Counted from the stretch's first letter, positions 9,489 to 17,667 are shown. The stretch: DNA of 64,000 bases from JAMQPK01 sp035937795 (GCA_035937795.1 DASZHO010000089.1:22979-86978), one strand, 5' to 3'. Made by a program: numbers and translations. Notes: a model not told the origin generated them from the letters alone.

Positions 9489-10250
9489 ATGCTGCCGGTA
9501 ACGGTCACCGTGATCACGAAAAACGAAGCCGAGGCGCTGGCAGACGCGCTGCGGTCCGTCTCGTGGGCCGCCGAATTGATCGTGATCGATGCGGAGAGCA
9601 GCGACGACACCGTGAACATCGCGCGGCAGTTCACCGATCGCGTGTACGTGCGGCCGTGGAACGGCTACATCGATCAGAAAAATCACGCCGCCGGCCTGTC
9701 GTCGCACGACTGGATTTTTTCGCTCGACGCCGACGAACGCGCCACGCCCGAGCTCGGCGAGGAGATTCGATCGCTGCTCAGGACCGACCCGCCGTCGAAC
9801 GGCTATCGCATGCCGCGCGTGTCCTTCTACTTCGGCCGGTGGATGCGCACAACCGACATGTATCCCGACTATCAATTGCGCCTCTACGATCGCCGCCGGG
9901 CGCGATGGGACGGCCTGTACGTCCACGAGTCGGTGAAAGTGGACGGGCCGGTCGGGTATCTGAAGAGCGAGCTCCAGCATCATCCCTATCGCGATCTCTC
10001 CGAGCACCTTGTCCGGATGGATCGATACACGGCGCTCGCCGCCAGGCAGATGTACGAGGGCGGCCAGCGCGCGAGCGCGATGGATCTGCTCTTCCACCCG
10101 CCCGCGGCGTTCTTGAGAAACTACCTTCTCAAAGGCGGCTTTCGCGACGGCAAGGCGGGGCTTGTGATCTCGATCGTGAACTCGTATTACGTATTTCTCA
10201 AGTTCGCGAAGGTATGGGAGATACAAAGGGCGCTGCCGAGTGATCGGTGA
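9489..10250 (+). CDS. Family 2 glycosyltransferase, WaaE/KdtX-like
   Basis: Protein of 253 aa. The GT-A fold start VTVTVITKNEAEALADAL, the ELIVIDAESSDDTV nucleotide-sugar site and the metal-binding FSLDADERATPEL (D-x-D) identify a family 2 transferase. The overall pattern with YPDYQLRLYDRRRARWDG resembles LPS-core beta-glucosyltransferases of the WaaE/KdtX type. It acts at the cytoplasmic membrane face on a lipid-linked or LPS-core acceptor; the exact sugar cannot be read. The stop lies 6 bases from the next glycosyltransferase, so the two are probably co-expressed. Confidence 0.88.
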   Translation: MLPVTVTVITKNEAEALADALRSVSWAAELIVIDAESSDDTVNIARQFTDRVYVRPWNGYIDQKNHAAGLSSHDWIFSLDADERATPELGEEIRSLLRTDPPSNGYRMPRVSFYFGRWMRTTDMYPDYQLRLYDRRRARWDGLYVHESVKVDGPVGYLKSELQHHPYRDLSEHLVRMDRYTALAARQMYEGGQRASAMDLLFHPPAAFLRNYLLKGGFRDGKAGLVISIVNSYYVFLKFAKVWEIQRALPSDR

Positions 10251-10256
10251 CGAGCC

Positions 10257-11408
10257 ATGTTTTCTCTCCACATCGACACGCAGCGTGACTGGCGCGGCGG
10301 CCAGCGGCAAGTTCTGCTCACCGTGCTCGGTCTGCGCGAGCGCGGGCATCGCGCGGTCCTTCTGGCGCACCCGGAAGGCGAGCTTGCGAAGCGGGCCTCC
10401 GAAGGGCACGACCTGCTGAAGCTGGCGCCGCGCACCGAAGTCGACCTTCACGCCGGCTGGCGGCTCTCCCGGATCATCAGAGAACTGAAGCCCGACCTCG
10501 TACACGCGCACGATCCGCACGCGGTGGCCGCAGCCGCCCTTGCTCTCGCTTTCAATACGTCGTCGGAGGGTCCGGGGTTGATCGCCTCGCGGCGCGTGGC
10601 GTTTCACCTGAAGCCAAACGCGTTCTCCAGGTGGAAATACCGCCAGGTCGACTGCTTCATCGCGGCCTCCGCCTCGATTCACGCCACGCTGCTGAACGAC
10701 GGCATCGAACCGTCGAAGATCGCCACGGTCTACGAGGGGATCGACGTTCATCGCATTCAGGCCGAGCCCCGCGCAAGCATTCACGCGGAGCTCTGGCTGC
10801 CCACGAACGCGCCGATCGTCGGCGCGACCGGTGCGCTGACCGCCGAGAAAGGCCACCGGCACCTGATCGACGCGGCGGCGCTCGTGGTTCGTGACGTCCC
10901 GGACGCCCGTTTCGTGATTCTTGGAGAAGGCGAGCTCCGGCCGTCGCTCGAGCGTCAGGTGCGGGAGCTCCATCTCGACAAGCACGTGCTGCTGCCGGGC
11001 TTCCGAGCCGACGTGCTCGCGTTCCTGCGGGCGTTCGACGTCTTCGTCATGCCGTCGATCGCCGAAGGCTTGGGGACGTCGCTGCTCGATGCGATGGCGG
11101 CGTCGAAGGCGACCGTCGCCACGCGCACCGGCGGCATTCCGGAAGTGGTCGTCGACGAAGAGACGGGCCTGCTCGTGCCGCCGCGGGACCATCTGGCGCT
11201 CGCGAGCGCGATTTCGCGATTGCTGAAGGATGGGAACCTGCGCGAGCGGATGGGACAGGCCGGCCTCGCGCGGGTGGAGAAGCTGTTCAGCGCCGACCGG
11301 ATGGTCGACCAGACGCTCGACGTCTACCGCGCCCATGCGCGGCACCACGGCGAAGCGGGCGGCAAAATCCCCTTAGCGGGCAGGCTGCGTCCCCCTTCGC
11401 GCGGTTGA
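10257..11408 (+). CDS. Family 4 glycosyltransferase (GT-B fold)
   Basis: Protein of 383 aa. The N-terminal acceptor domain holds DLVHAHDPHAVAAAALAL, and the C-terminal donor domain the family-4 block PSIAEGLGTSLLDAMAA followed by TRTGGIPEVVVDEETGLLVP. It transfers a sugar from a nucleotide donor, probably in LPS or another envelope glycan together with the preceding gene. The last 122 bases are antisense to the 3' end of the minus-strand TIGR02757 gene. The C-terminal residues beyond about 360 (GKIPLAGRLRPPSRG) do not look like family sequence. Confidence 0.87.
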   Translation: MFSLHIDTQRDWRGGQRQVLLTVLGLRERGHRAVLLAHPEGELAKRASEGHDLLKLAPRTEVDLHAGWRLSRIIRELKPDLVHAHDPHAVAAAALALAFNTSSEGPGLIASRRVAFHLKPNAFSRWKYRQVDCFIAASASIHATLLNDGIEPSKIATVYEGIDVHRIQAEPRASIHAELWLPTNAPIVGATGALTAEKGHRHLIDAAALVVRDVPDARFVILGEGELRPSLERQVRELHLDKHVLLPGFRADVLAFLRAFDVFVMPSIAEGLGTSLLDAMAASKATVATRTGGIPEVVVDEETGLLVPPRDHLALASAISRLLKDGNLRERMGQAGLARVEKLFSADRMVDQTLDVYRAHARHHGEAGGKIPLAGRLRPPSRG

Positions 11409-12213
11409 AACCGCATCCGTCGGACATGCCGATGTGGCACAGCGAGAAGTCGTACTTCACGGGATCGTCGGGGTCGAGCGCGCGAAGCGACTCGGTTATT
11501 TCCGAGGCCATCTTCCAGCCGGGACTCGTGTAGCGCGTCAGCTTCAAGCAGCGCCCCACCCGCACTACGTGCGTGTCGAGCGGAACAATGAGCTTCGCCG
11601 GCGGGATGTTCGACCAGACGCCGAAATCGACGCCGTCCTTCCTCACCATCCAGCGGAGAAACAGGTTCAGCCGTTTGCATCCGCTTCCCCTGGACGGACG
11701 CGGAAAGAAATAGGCGACGCCCGGGTCGGGCTGTCGATCGCCGTACGCCTCGCGAAGATCTACCGACAGCGCCCGCCTCGAGAACGATTCGAGTGCTCCG
11801 GCTATGTCGGGGGCCCGGGCGTCGTAGCCTTCGCCGAAGAACCGCTCGATCGATCCGGCCTCGAGCATCTTTCTCAAAATGATCAGGAGCGCCACGAGAT
11901 CTTCCCCGCGCGTCCAGCGGTGAATCAGCGGCCTGATCGGGGATGCGTGCCGCGCGGGCTCGAACGCGCGCACGAACGCCGCGGGCGCAGGTCCCATCAG
12001 CCCCACGAGCCGCTCGATGGACTGCAGCACGCTCGCCACGCGTCCGAACGCCAGGGCCGCGGCACAGAAGCCCACGACTTCGCGATCGGCGGGGTCCGGG
12101 AAGCGCCGCACGATGTGAACCGGATCCGTCGCCGACTCTGCGTGATTGAAGGACGCATAGAGAGCGTCCAGCCGCTCTTTCAGAAAGCGGCGATCGGTAC
12201 GCCGGACTTGCAT
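11287..12213 (-). CDS. TIGR02757 family protein (DUF2400)
   Basis: Protein of about 308 aa. The family is recognised from EVVGFCAAALAFGRVASVLQSIERL, the central RCKRLNLFLRWMVRKD-like segment (here GCKRLNLFLRWMVRKD) and PLDTHVVRVGRCLKLT. The last is reminiscent of helix-hairpin-helix DNA glycosylases, and the C-terminus has cysteines (C-P-L-R-G-F-C) that could bind a metal or cluster. The biochemical role of the family is unknown to me. ATG at 12213 is chosen; another at 12222 is possible. The 5' end overlaps the pyrE-like gene by 34 bases and the 3' end overlaps the convergent glycosyltransferase by 122 bases. Confidence 0.8.
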   Translation of the reverse strand: MQVRRTDRRFLKERLDALYASFNHAESATDPVHIVRRFPDPADREVVGFCAAALAFGRVASVLQSIERLVGLMGPAPAAFVRAFEPARHASPIRPLIHRWTRGEDLVALLIILRKMLEAGSIERFFGEGYDARAPDIAGALESFSRRALSVDLREAYGDRQPDPGVAYFFPRPSRGSGCKRLNLFLRWMVRKDGVDFGVWSNIPPAKLIVPLDTHVVRVGRCLKLTRYTSPGWKMASEITESLRALDPDDPVKYDFSLCHIGMSDGCGFNRAKGDAACPLRGFCRPLRRGAAHGRGRRRASGRPSGRR

Positions 12214-12803
12214 AGCGGGCATTGGTCGGCCTTGAAGTTCCCGGGGGCGGCATACTCGGCGAGGGCATGGTTCGGCGCGTCGAGCTTCACGAGCGCCTCG
12301 CCCCTGTCGTAGATTTCCACCGTCGCAACGATGACGGCACCGGCGTCCTTCGCCAGCGCGGCGCACCGCTCGAACGTCTGTCCCGTATTCCTCACATCGT
12401 CGGCAAGGAGCACTCGTTTTCCTTTCACGGCCTCGCGGTAGAAGCTCCGCAGCCTGAGCTTGCCGCCCACCCGATCGACATCAAACGGCGCAAAGCTGCA
12501 CGGCGGGTGCGTGAGGCCGCGGCGGCTGTCGAGCAGCCCCGCTATGGTGTGCGCGAGCAGCGCTCCGCCCGTCACGGGACCGGCGACCACCTCTGTGGCG
12601 GCGATGACACCGGCCGGCAGGACGTCGAGCAGATCCTGCGCGAAGCGCCAGATGGTCGACGGATGGCGGAGCAACTGATGCGGATTCAGATACACGGGTC
12701 CGTGATAGCCGTTGCCGTAGTCGAAGTGCCCATCGACCATGAGTACGTGGGAATCGCGCAGATCCCGCAGCGCCTTCTCTTTGATCTCATCCTGTCTACT
12801 CAA
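12180..12803 (-). CDS. PyrE-like phosphoribosyltransferase in the pyr operon
   Basis: Protein of 207 aa with a type I PRPP motif, RVLLADDVRNTGQTFERC, and an orotate-PRTase-like start (HFDYGNGYHGPVYLNPHQLL). The C-terminal QCPLCKSGVP tail matches the one on the other PyrE. The PRPP loop is unusual (DDVRNTGQT rather than EDVxTTGGS), and several PyrE residues differ. Context (directly after pyrC, 8-base overlap, with pyrB and pyrR upstream) favours orotate phosphoribosyltransferase, but with a canonical pyrE 3 kb away it may use another base or be a regulated isozyme. Confidence 0.75.
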   Translation of the reverse strand: MSRQDEIKEKALRDLRDSHVLMVDGHFDYGNGYHGPVYLNPHQLLRHPSTIWRFAQDLLDVLPAGVIAATEVVAGPVTGGALLAHTIAGLLDSRRGLTHPPCSFAPFDVDRVGGKLRLRSFYREAVKGKRVLLADDVRNTGQTFERCAALAKDAGAVIVATVEIYDRGEALVKLDAPNHALAEYAAPGNFKADQCPLCKSGVPIAAF

Positions 12804-14112
12804 AACGCGCAGCTCCTTCGGCCAATTCGTTCACGTACACGGTGTGGCCACCGACGATCGTCGCGGCTACGCTTCCCCTGAGGTGCCATCCGTCGAACGG
12901 CGTGTTGCGCGATTTCGACCGGAACTTCGACGCATCGACCACGGTCTGCAGATCCGGAGCGAGCACGGTCAGGTCGGCAACCGCGCCTTCGGTGAGCGCG
13001 CCGCCGGGGATGCTCAGAATTCTCGCCGGATTCACCGACAGCAGCTCCACGAGACGCGGCAGGCCGAGCAGGCCCGGATGCACCAGCCTGTCGAGCGCGA
13101 TCGAGACGCATGTTTCCAGTCCCACGATGCCAAACGGCGCCTGATCGAATTCGACTTTCTTTTCGTCGTAGTGGTGCGGGGCATGGTCGGTGGCGATGGC
13201 GTCGATGCTGCCGTCGACAAGGCCCTCAACCATCGCTTCACGGTCGGCGGTGCCGCGCAGCGGCGGATTCATCTTCACGTTCGTGTCGTAGCTGACCGGG
13301 GCCGCCAGCGCCTCGTCCGTCAACGTAAAATGATGCGGTGCGACCTCGCAGGTGACCTTCGCGGCGTGGCGTTTGCCTTCCCGGACGGCCCGCAGCGATT
13401 CTGCGGCGCTCATGTGGCAGATGTGCACCGGCGCGCCGGTCATTTCCGCGAGCGCGATATCGCGTTGCACCATGATGGACTCGGCAACGCCGGGAATGCC
13501 GCGCAGCCCGAGCGACGACGCCTGGTAGCCTTCGTGCGCCACGCCTTCGCCCTTGAGCGAGGGATCTTCGCAGTGGTCCAGCACCGGCATTCCGAACATC
13601 GCGGCGTATTCGAGCGCCCGGCGCATCAGCAGCGCCGTCCTCACCGGCCGGCCGTCATCTGAGATGGCCACGCAGCCCGCGGCTCGCAGCTCGCCGATGT
13701 CGGCCAGCTGCTCGCCGTTGGACCCTTTCGACACCGCGCCGATCGGATACACGCGCGCGCGGCGCGCTTCGGCCGCTTTCTTCAAAATGAACTCGGTGAC
13801 GCCGGCGTTGTCGTTGATTGGCGACGTGTTCGGCATGCACGCAACGGCGGTAAAGCCTCCGGCGACGGCGGACGCGACGCCGGTCGCGACCGTTTCCTTG
13901 TGTTCCTGGCCCGGCTCGCGCAGGTGGACGTGCATGTCGATGAAGCCGGGACACACGACGAAGCCGGCAGGCACGTCGATGACGTGCGCGCCATCGGCGG
14001 GAATATTCCTGGCGATTCGCGAAATCCGATCGCCGTCGATCAGGACATCGAAGGCGCCGTCGCGGCCGTTGACCGGATCGACGACGCGTCCTCCTTTAAG
14101 CAGCCGCTTCAT
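12796..14112 (-). CDS. pyrC: Dihydroorotase, class I
   Basis: Protein of 438 aa. GFIDMHVHLREPGQEHKET carries the HxH zinc ligands (H61, H63), ISDDGRPV the position used by the bridging acid or lysine in this amidohydrolase class, then DHCEDPSL, HICHMSAAESL and TDHAPH the remaining ligands. It cyclises carbamoyl-aspartate to dihydroorotate. The length and motifs fit the long bacterial type that often partners PyrB. The ATG at 14112 overlaps the pyrB 3' end by 17 bases; upstream in-frame sequence lacks family similarity. Confidence 0.96.
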   Translation of the reverse strand: MKRLLKGGRVVDPVNGRDGAFDVLIDGDRISRIARNIPADGAHVIDVPAGFVVCPGFIDMHVHLREPGQEHKETVATGVASAVAGGFTAVACMPNTSPINDNAGVTEFILKKAAEARRARVYPIGAVSKGSNGEQLADIGELRAAGCVAISDDGRPVRTALLMRRALEYAAMFGMPVLDHCEDPSLKGEGVAHEGYQASSLGLRGIPGVAESIMVQRDIALAEMTGAPVHICHMSAAESLRAVREGKRHAAKVTCEVAPHHFTLTDEALAAPVSYDTNVKMNPPLRGTADREAMVEGLVDGSIDAIATDHAPHHYDEKKVEFDQAPFGIVGLETCVSIALDRLVHPGLLGLPRLVELLSVNPARILSIPGGALTEGAVADLTVLAPDLQTVVDASKFRSKSRNTPFDGWHLRGSVAATIVGGHTVYVNELAEGAARFE

Positions 14113-15094
14113 GTTCCACCCCGCCCGCCAGCAGATAGAGGACCGCCATCCGGACCGCGACGCCGTTGGCGGCCTGCTCGAGGATGACCGAATAAGGGCC
14201 GTCGGCCACTTCAGACGCAATCTCCACGCCGCGATTCATCGGGCCGGGATGCATGATGATGACGTCGGGCTTGGCCCGGCGCAGCCGCTCGCACGTCATG
14301 CCGAACAGCGAAAAGTACTCGCGCAATGACGGAAAGAAGGTGCCCTGCATCCGCTCGAGCTGCACGCGCAGCAGCATCACGACGTCGGCGCCTTCCACCG
14401 CGTCCTCGACCGACGTCGTCCGGTGCACGCCGTCGCGCTCGATCCCCGGGGGCATGAGCGTTGGCGGACCGCTGACCCACACCTCTGCGCCGAGCTTGGT
14501 GAGCAGCTGCACGTTCGAGCGCAGCACGCGGCTGTGCAGAAGGTCGCCGATGATCGCCACTTTCAACCCGGCAATCTGCTTCTTGTGCTCGCGAATCGTG
14601 AACGCGTCGAGGAGCGCCTGCGTCGGGTGTTCGTGCATGCCGTCGCCGGCGTTGATGATGCCCGCGCGACATATGCGCGCGAGCAGGTGGCACGCGCCGG
14701 AGGACGCGTGGCGCAGCACGATCATGTCGGGCGCCATCGCCTCGAGGTTCATCGCCGTGTCGACCAGCGTCTCGCCTTTCGCCACGCTCGAGGTCGCCGC
14801 CGCGATGTTGAGCGTGTCGGCGCTGAGACGCTTTTCCGCAATTTCGAATGACGTGCGCGTGCGGGTGCTGTTCTCGAAGAACATATTGACCACCGTCTTG
14901 CCGCGCAGCGTCGGGACCTTCTTGATCGGCCGGTAGCCGATTTCGCGCATGGCTTCGGCCGTGTCGAGAATCAACCGAATCTCGTCCGGAGTCAGATCGG
15001 CGATTCCCAGCAGATCTTTGTGCCGGAGCGTCGACACGGTCGACTGCGGTTGAACCGGCGTTTCGATTCTGGTGGTCATGATCGCGTCCTTCAT
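14096..15094 (-). CDS. pyrB: Aspartate carbamoyltransferase, catalytic chain
   Basis: Protein of 332 aa. The carbamoyl-phosphate loop FFENSTRTRTSFE (STRTRTS at 76-82) and the distal IIMHPGPMNRGVEI are diagnostic. It joins carbamoyl phosphate and aspartate in the committed pyrimidine step. No regulatory chain PyrI is present, consistent with PyrR control. The ATG at 15094 overlaps the pyrR stop as ATGA; a second ATG at 15079 is possible because the first residues are not conserved. Confidence 0.97.
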   Translation of the reverse strand: MKDAIMTTRIETPVQPQSTVSTLRHKDLLGIADLTPDEIRLILDTAEAMREIGYRPIKKVPTLRGKTVVNMFFENSTRTRTSFEIAEKRLSADTLNIAAATSSVAKGETLVDTAMNLEAMAPDMIVLRHASSGACHLLARICRAGIINAGDGMHEHPTQALLDAFTIREHKKQIAGLKVAIIGDLLHSRVLRSNVQLLTKLGAEVWVSGPPTLMPPGIERDGVHRTTSVEDAVEGADVVMLLRVQLERMQGTFFPSLREYFSLFGMTCERLRRAKPDVIIMHPGPMNRGVEIASEVADGPYSVILEQAANGVAVRMAVLYLLAGGVEHEAAA

Positions 15095-15633
15095 TGCGGG
15101 TGGTCGCTGTCGACGGCGACCTCGTCGGTTCCGTCCGTCTCTGTCAGCCGAACGTGCACGCTCTCCTTCAGCGAAGTAGGGACGTTCTTGCCGACGTAGT
15201 CGGCCTTGATGGGCAGCTCACGATGGCCGCGATCGACCAGCACGATCAGCTGAATCTCCCGGGGCCGGCCGAAATCGATCAGCGCGTCGAGCGCGGCGCG
15301 AACGGTTCTCCCGGTGTAGAGCACGTCGTCGACGAGCAGAATTTTCTGGTCGTCGATCGAAAACGGAATCTCGGTCTTCCGCACGAGCGGCTGCGGCCCG
15401 ACCGCGTGCCGCATCAGATCGTCGCGATACAGCGTGATGTCCAGCGTGCCGGTGGGAACGGGCTCGTTGGTGATCTGGCGCAGAGCCTGCGCGAGACGCC
15501 TGGCGATGACGACCCCGCGCGTGCGGATGCCTATCAGGGCGACATTGTCGATGCCCCGGTTGCGCTCGACGATCTCGTGCGCGATGCGCGTGAGCGTGCG
15601 GCTCATCCGATCGGCGTCCATGATCACAGGCAT
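15091..15633 (-). CDS. pyrR: Bifunctional pyr operon regulator / uracil phosphoribosyltransferase PyrR
   Basis: Protein of 180 aa, full length. The PRPP-binding motif KILLVDDVLYTGRTVRAALD and the N-terminal DADRMSRTLTRIAHEIVERN match PyrR. In other bacteria PyrR binds UMP/PRPP and a purine-rich RNA loop in pyr leaders, and has weak uracil phosphoribosyltransferase activity. Being first in a pyrR-pyrB-pyrC-pyrE-like unit is the classical arrangement. A hairpin matching most of the PyrR-binding consensus lies about 130 bases upstream. The start codon follows a hairpin whose loop holds CTGGAG, the only Shine-Dalgarno-like sequence nearby. Confidence 0.95.
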   Translation of the reverse strand: MPVIMDADRMSRTLTRIAHEIVERNRGIDNVALIGIRTRGVVIARRLAQALRQITNEPVPTGTLDITLYRDDLMRHAVGPQPLVRKTEIPFSIDDQKILLVDDVLYTGRTVRAALDALIDFGRPREIQLIVLVDRGHRELPIKADYVGKNVPTSLKESVHVRLTETDGTDEVAVDSDHPQ

Positions 15634-15752
15634 GGGGACCGGCTCCAGACGCAGGTCCGCGCGCCGGTTCCAATCGGGAGGGAAGGGAACGGCTTCCGAG
15701 CTGGTCTCGCTGGAAAACAGGGAAGGCGGAGGTGTACTGAGAGGATCTTCAT
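15624..15752 (-). CDS. Possible 42-codon leader peptide upstream of pyrR
   Basis: From ATG at 15752 an open frame of 42 residues (starting MKILSVHLRLPCF) runs through the pyrR leader and stops 10 bases inside pyrR in another frame. It starts just after the PyrR-loop-like hairpin, with only a weak purine-rich site (GAGAAG) before it. Translation would disrupt the hairpin at 15638-15668 that may hold the pyrR ribosome site. No homology is recognised; it may be fortuitous. Confidence 0.25.
   Translation of the reverse strand: MKILSVHLRLPCFPARPARKPFPSLPIGTGARTCVWSRSPCL
15638..15668 (-). promoter_or_regulatory. Hairpin enclosing the putative pyrR ribosome-binding site
   Basis: On the minus strand ACCGGC (15668-15663) can pair with GCCGGT (15643-15638), and an alternative GGACC/GGTCC stem overlaps it. 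The loop contains CTGGAG, the only plausible Shine-Dalgarno for pyrR. It could make pyrR translation conditional, but no assay or comparison is available here. Confidence 0.35.
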
Positions 15753-15762
15753 AGCTCTTCTC

Positions 15763-15776
15763 GGCCTCGCCGGGCC
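15763..15776 (-). promoter_or_regulatory. Putative PyrR-binding RNA loop in the pyr operon leader
   Basis: The minus-strand RNA reads GGCCCGGCGAGGCC. The published PyrR loop consensus is ARUCCNGNGAGGYU. The CCNGNGAGGY core matches in every fixed position, the closing A-U pair is replaced by a compensating G-C pair, and only the third base (U to C) is a true mismatch. CUCUU and AAGAG flank it and extend the stem. It sits in the leader of a pyrR-pyrBC operon, where such loops are expected. In GC-rich DNA a GGCC palindrome can arise by chance, and no U-tract terminator is seen downstream. Confidence 0.45.
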
Positions 15777-15795
15777 GCTCTTAAAGAGTGAGGAC

Positions 15796-15801
15796 AGTAT
15801 A
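15796..15801 (-). promoter_or_regulatory. Possible -10 element for the pyrR operon
   Basis: The minus strand reads TATACT within GTATAC, 20 bases upstream of the PyrR-loop-like hairpin. The upstream -35 position falls in the CTTCTTACTTCTTAC repeat and has no good TTGACA match. It is supported only by sequence likeness and position. Confidence 0.3.
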
Positions 15802-15805
15802 CAGG

Positions 15806-15870
15806 AAAAGTAAGAAGTAAGAAGTAAGAAGGAAGAAGGAATGAAGGAAGAAGGAGTGAAGCAAGAAGTA
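15806..15870. repeat. Purine-rich AAGTAAG/AAGAAGG repeat
   Basis: The plus strand is made of AAGTAAGAAGTAAGAAG followed by GGAAGAAGGAATGAAGGAAG and similar steps. It fills the gap between the stop of the phosphatase-superfamily gene (15874) and the pyrR promoter region. It belongs to the same composition family as the repeats at 775-872, 27762-27830 and 50221-50330, but with shorter, GAAG-based units. Confidence 0.7.
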
Positions 15871-15873
15871 AAG

Positions 15874-17646
15874 CTATCGATCGTAGTAGGGAATGAACGT
15901 GATCGGCCGTTGCTCAGTGAAGGCCGGCGAGAAGATGTCGGTCCGCGCGTAGCCGTCCATGTCGCGCGCGACGGGAAGACCGAGGAAATACAGGACGGTC
16001 GGCGCGACATCCACCACCGAGGCGCGCGGAAACCGTCCCTTCGCGATCCCGCGGCCAAACGCCATCAGGAAGCCATCCGGTGCGCCTTCGTGGGTTCCGC
16101 TCAATTCCGGATCGCCGGCCGCGCGCTCCAGCAGACGCTTGCCGAGTCCAAGCGGCTCCATCCCGAATCCGGAGACGACCAGCAGGAGGTCGTCGGGCCC
16201 GAGGGCCGCCATCGCTTTGCCGACGATGCCGTCGACGTGCGAGTAGTACTGCTCCAGCACCCGTCCGAACCGATCGCGTTCCAGGTCCGACACATCGCCG
16301 AATGCCCGCGGCATCGCATACCGCAGGTAGTAGTGGCCGACCGCGTCGATCCCGGGATAGCGGACCGCGGTGAATTGCGCCGGATACGACAGCTCCAGAT
16401 CGTGCGCGATTTGCTCGGCCGCGGCGTCGGCTGCCACCGGGTTGATTGGCGCCGGCAGGCCTTCGGCCGACTGCGCTCCAAATGTCCGGCTGGCGGCCAG
16501 CGCCACTGGGGCGGTGCCGGGAGCCGCGCGCACGCGCGCCGCGCGCGCCAGGTCGAGGACGCCGGCCGGCGACGCCAGCGGCGGCTCGTCGGGGACCGAC
16601 GCGAAGACGGACGGATTGTTCCGGCGAAGAAATTCGTCGCTCACGAGATATCCGTTCACCGTGTTGGCGGGATAGGTCACGGGCCAGTCGATCACGCCGG
16701 TTGTGATCCCGAAGCTGTCGAGCAGCTGCCACATCGAGCGCGCTTTTATGTCGGCCGCGGTAGTCGCTTCGACCGCCAGCAGACCAAAGCGGACGAGCGC
16801 CTGCGCGAAGCAGAAATCGGGCAGCAAATCGACCCGCGCGGTCGATCGCGGCACACCATAGCGCGCAGCCGAATAGACGCTCGTCTTGTACGGCAGCTTG
16901 CCGGTGGCGACGGCCGTCCACACCGGCGCGGGCTGCGTAGGCCGAAGCGTGGCCAGGTGCATCACGGCGCCCGATTCGAGCAGGCGGCCGAAATTCGGCA
17001 CGCGCCCGCTTGCCGCAGCGGGCGCGATGAAATCCATCGACGCGCCGTCGAGCAGAATCATCATGACGCGCGCCGCCGATGGTTCCGCCGCAATGTTGGT
17101 GACGGGCTGCATGACAGCCGCCGCCAGGCGCGGCGTTCCCACACCCCGCAAGACGAGCGGAACGACGAGCGAGGCCAGCACGAGCGCCCCGAAAACCGCA
17201 GCGGCAAGGCGGCGCCCGTGCTCCAGGATCAACTGGAGCAGCGCGACGGCGAGGCACGACGCCGCGCACACGGACAGCACCGTGGCGCCCGACGTCATGC
17301 GCGCGGCTGCATCCGGTCCGAGCACCGATCGGAATCCGCTCAGATTCAGCCACGTGACGATGGTCGCCAACGAGATGGCGAGCGTACCGAATGCGGCCAG
17401 CAGGCGCAGGCTGATCCAGCCTGGCGACCTGACTTCAACCGCGAGCAACTGCCCGAACACGATCAGCGCGTAGAAAAAAACGGTCGCATGCAGGCCGTAG
17501 AACAGCCACCACGTGAGGACGACGGGCGCCACCGTCGCCGCATCGAGCCGCAGCCCTGGATTGAGTTGCAGCACGAGCAGCGTGACGTAGCCGCCGATCA
17601 ACGCGCCGCCCACCAGCGAGTTGGTGAGCATGCGGAGGTATTGCAT
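15874..17646 (-). CDS. Membrane-anchored alkaline-phosphatase-superfamily enzyme (type I phosphodiesterase/nucleotide pyrophosphatase-like)
   Basis: Protein of 590 aa from ATG 17646. The N-terminal about 150 residues form four to five membrane segments. The rest is an AlkP-superfamily catalytic domain starting MILLDGASMDFIAPAA (metal-binding D) with a downstream nucleophile region (PVWTAVATGKLPYK, Thr as likely nucleophile), then GIDAVGHYYLRY (D-x-x-G-H) and GF-G-M-E...SGTHEGAPDGFL (H ligand). It should hydrolyse phosphate esters or diesters, or transfer phospho-groups, outside the cytoplasmic membrane; the substrate is unknown. It is divergent from pyrK with only 21 bases between the starts. 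Confidence 0.8.
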   Translation of the reverse strand: MQYLRMLTNSLVGGALIGGYVTLLVLQLNPGLRLDAATVAPVVLTWWLFYGLHATVFFYALIVFGQLLAVEVRSPGWISLRLLAAFGTLAISLATIVTWLNLSGFRSVLGPDAAARMTSGATVLSVCAASCLAVALLQLILEHGRRLAAAVFGALVLASLVVPLVLRGVGTPRLAAAVMQPVTNIAAEPSAARVMMILLDGASMDFIAPAAASGRVPNFGRLLESGAVMHLATLRPTQPAPVWTAVATGKLPYKTSVYSAARYGVPRSTARVDLLPDFCFAQALVRFGLLAVEATTAADIKARSMWQLLDSFGITTGVIDWPVTYPANTVNGYLVSDEFLRRNNPSVFASVPDEPPLASPAGVLDLARAARVRAAPGTAPVALAASRTFGAQSAEGLPAPINPVAADAAAEQIAHDLELSYPAQFTAVRYPGIDAVGHYYLRYAMPRAFGDVSDLERDRFGRVLEQYYSHVDGIVGKAMAALGPDDLLLVVSGFGMEPLGLGKRLLERAAGDPELSGTHEGAPDGFLMAFGRGIAKGRFPRASVVDVAPTVLYFLGLPVARDMDGYARTDIFSPAFTEQRPITFIPYYDR

Positions 17647-17667
17647 GGCTCGACTATACTCTCGGAG

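Noticed and set aside
9453..11348. Very long open frame (631 codons) on the minus strand opposite two glycosyltransferase genes
   Set aside because: It is Arg/His/Gly-rich with no domain, and the plus strand encodes two clear glycosyltransferases; in GC-rich DNA such antisense frames are expected.
15841..17667. Plus-strand frame continuous with pyrK upstream of 17668
   Set aside because: Its first 600 codons are antisense to the phosphatase-superfamily gene and lack any family; pyrK begins at ATG 17668 after a ribosome site.
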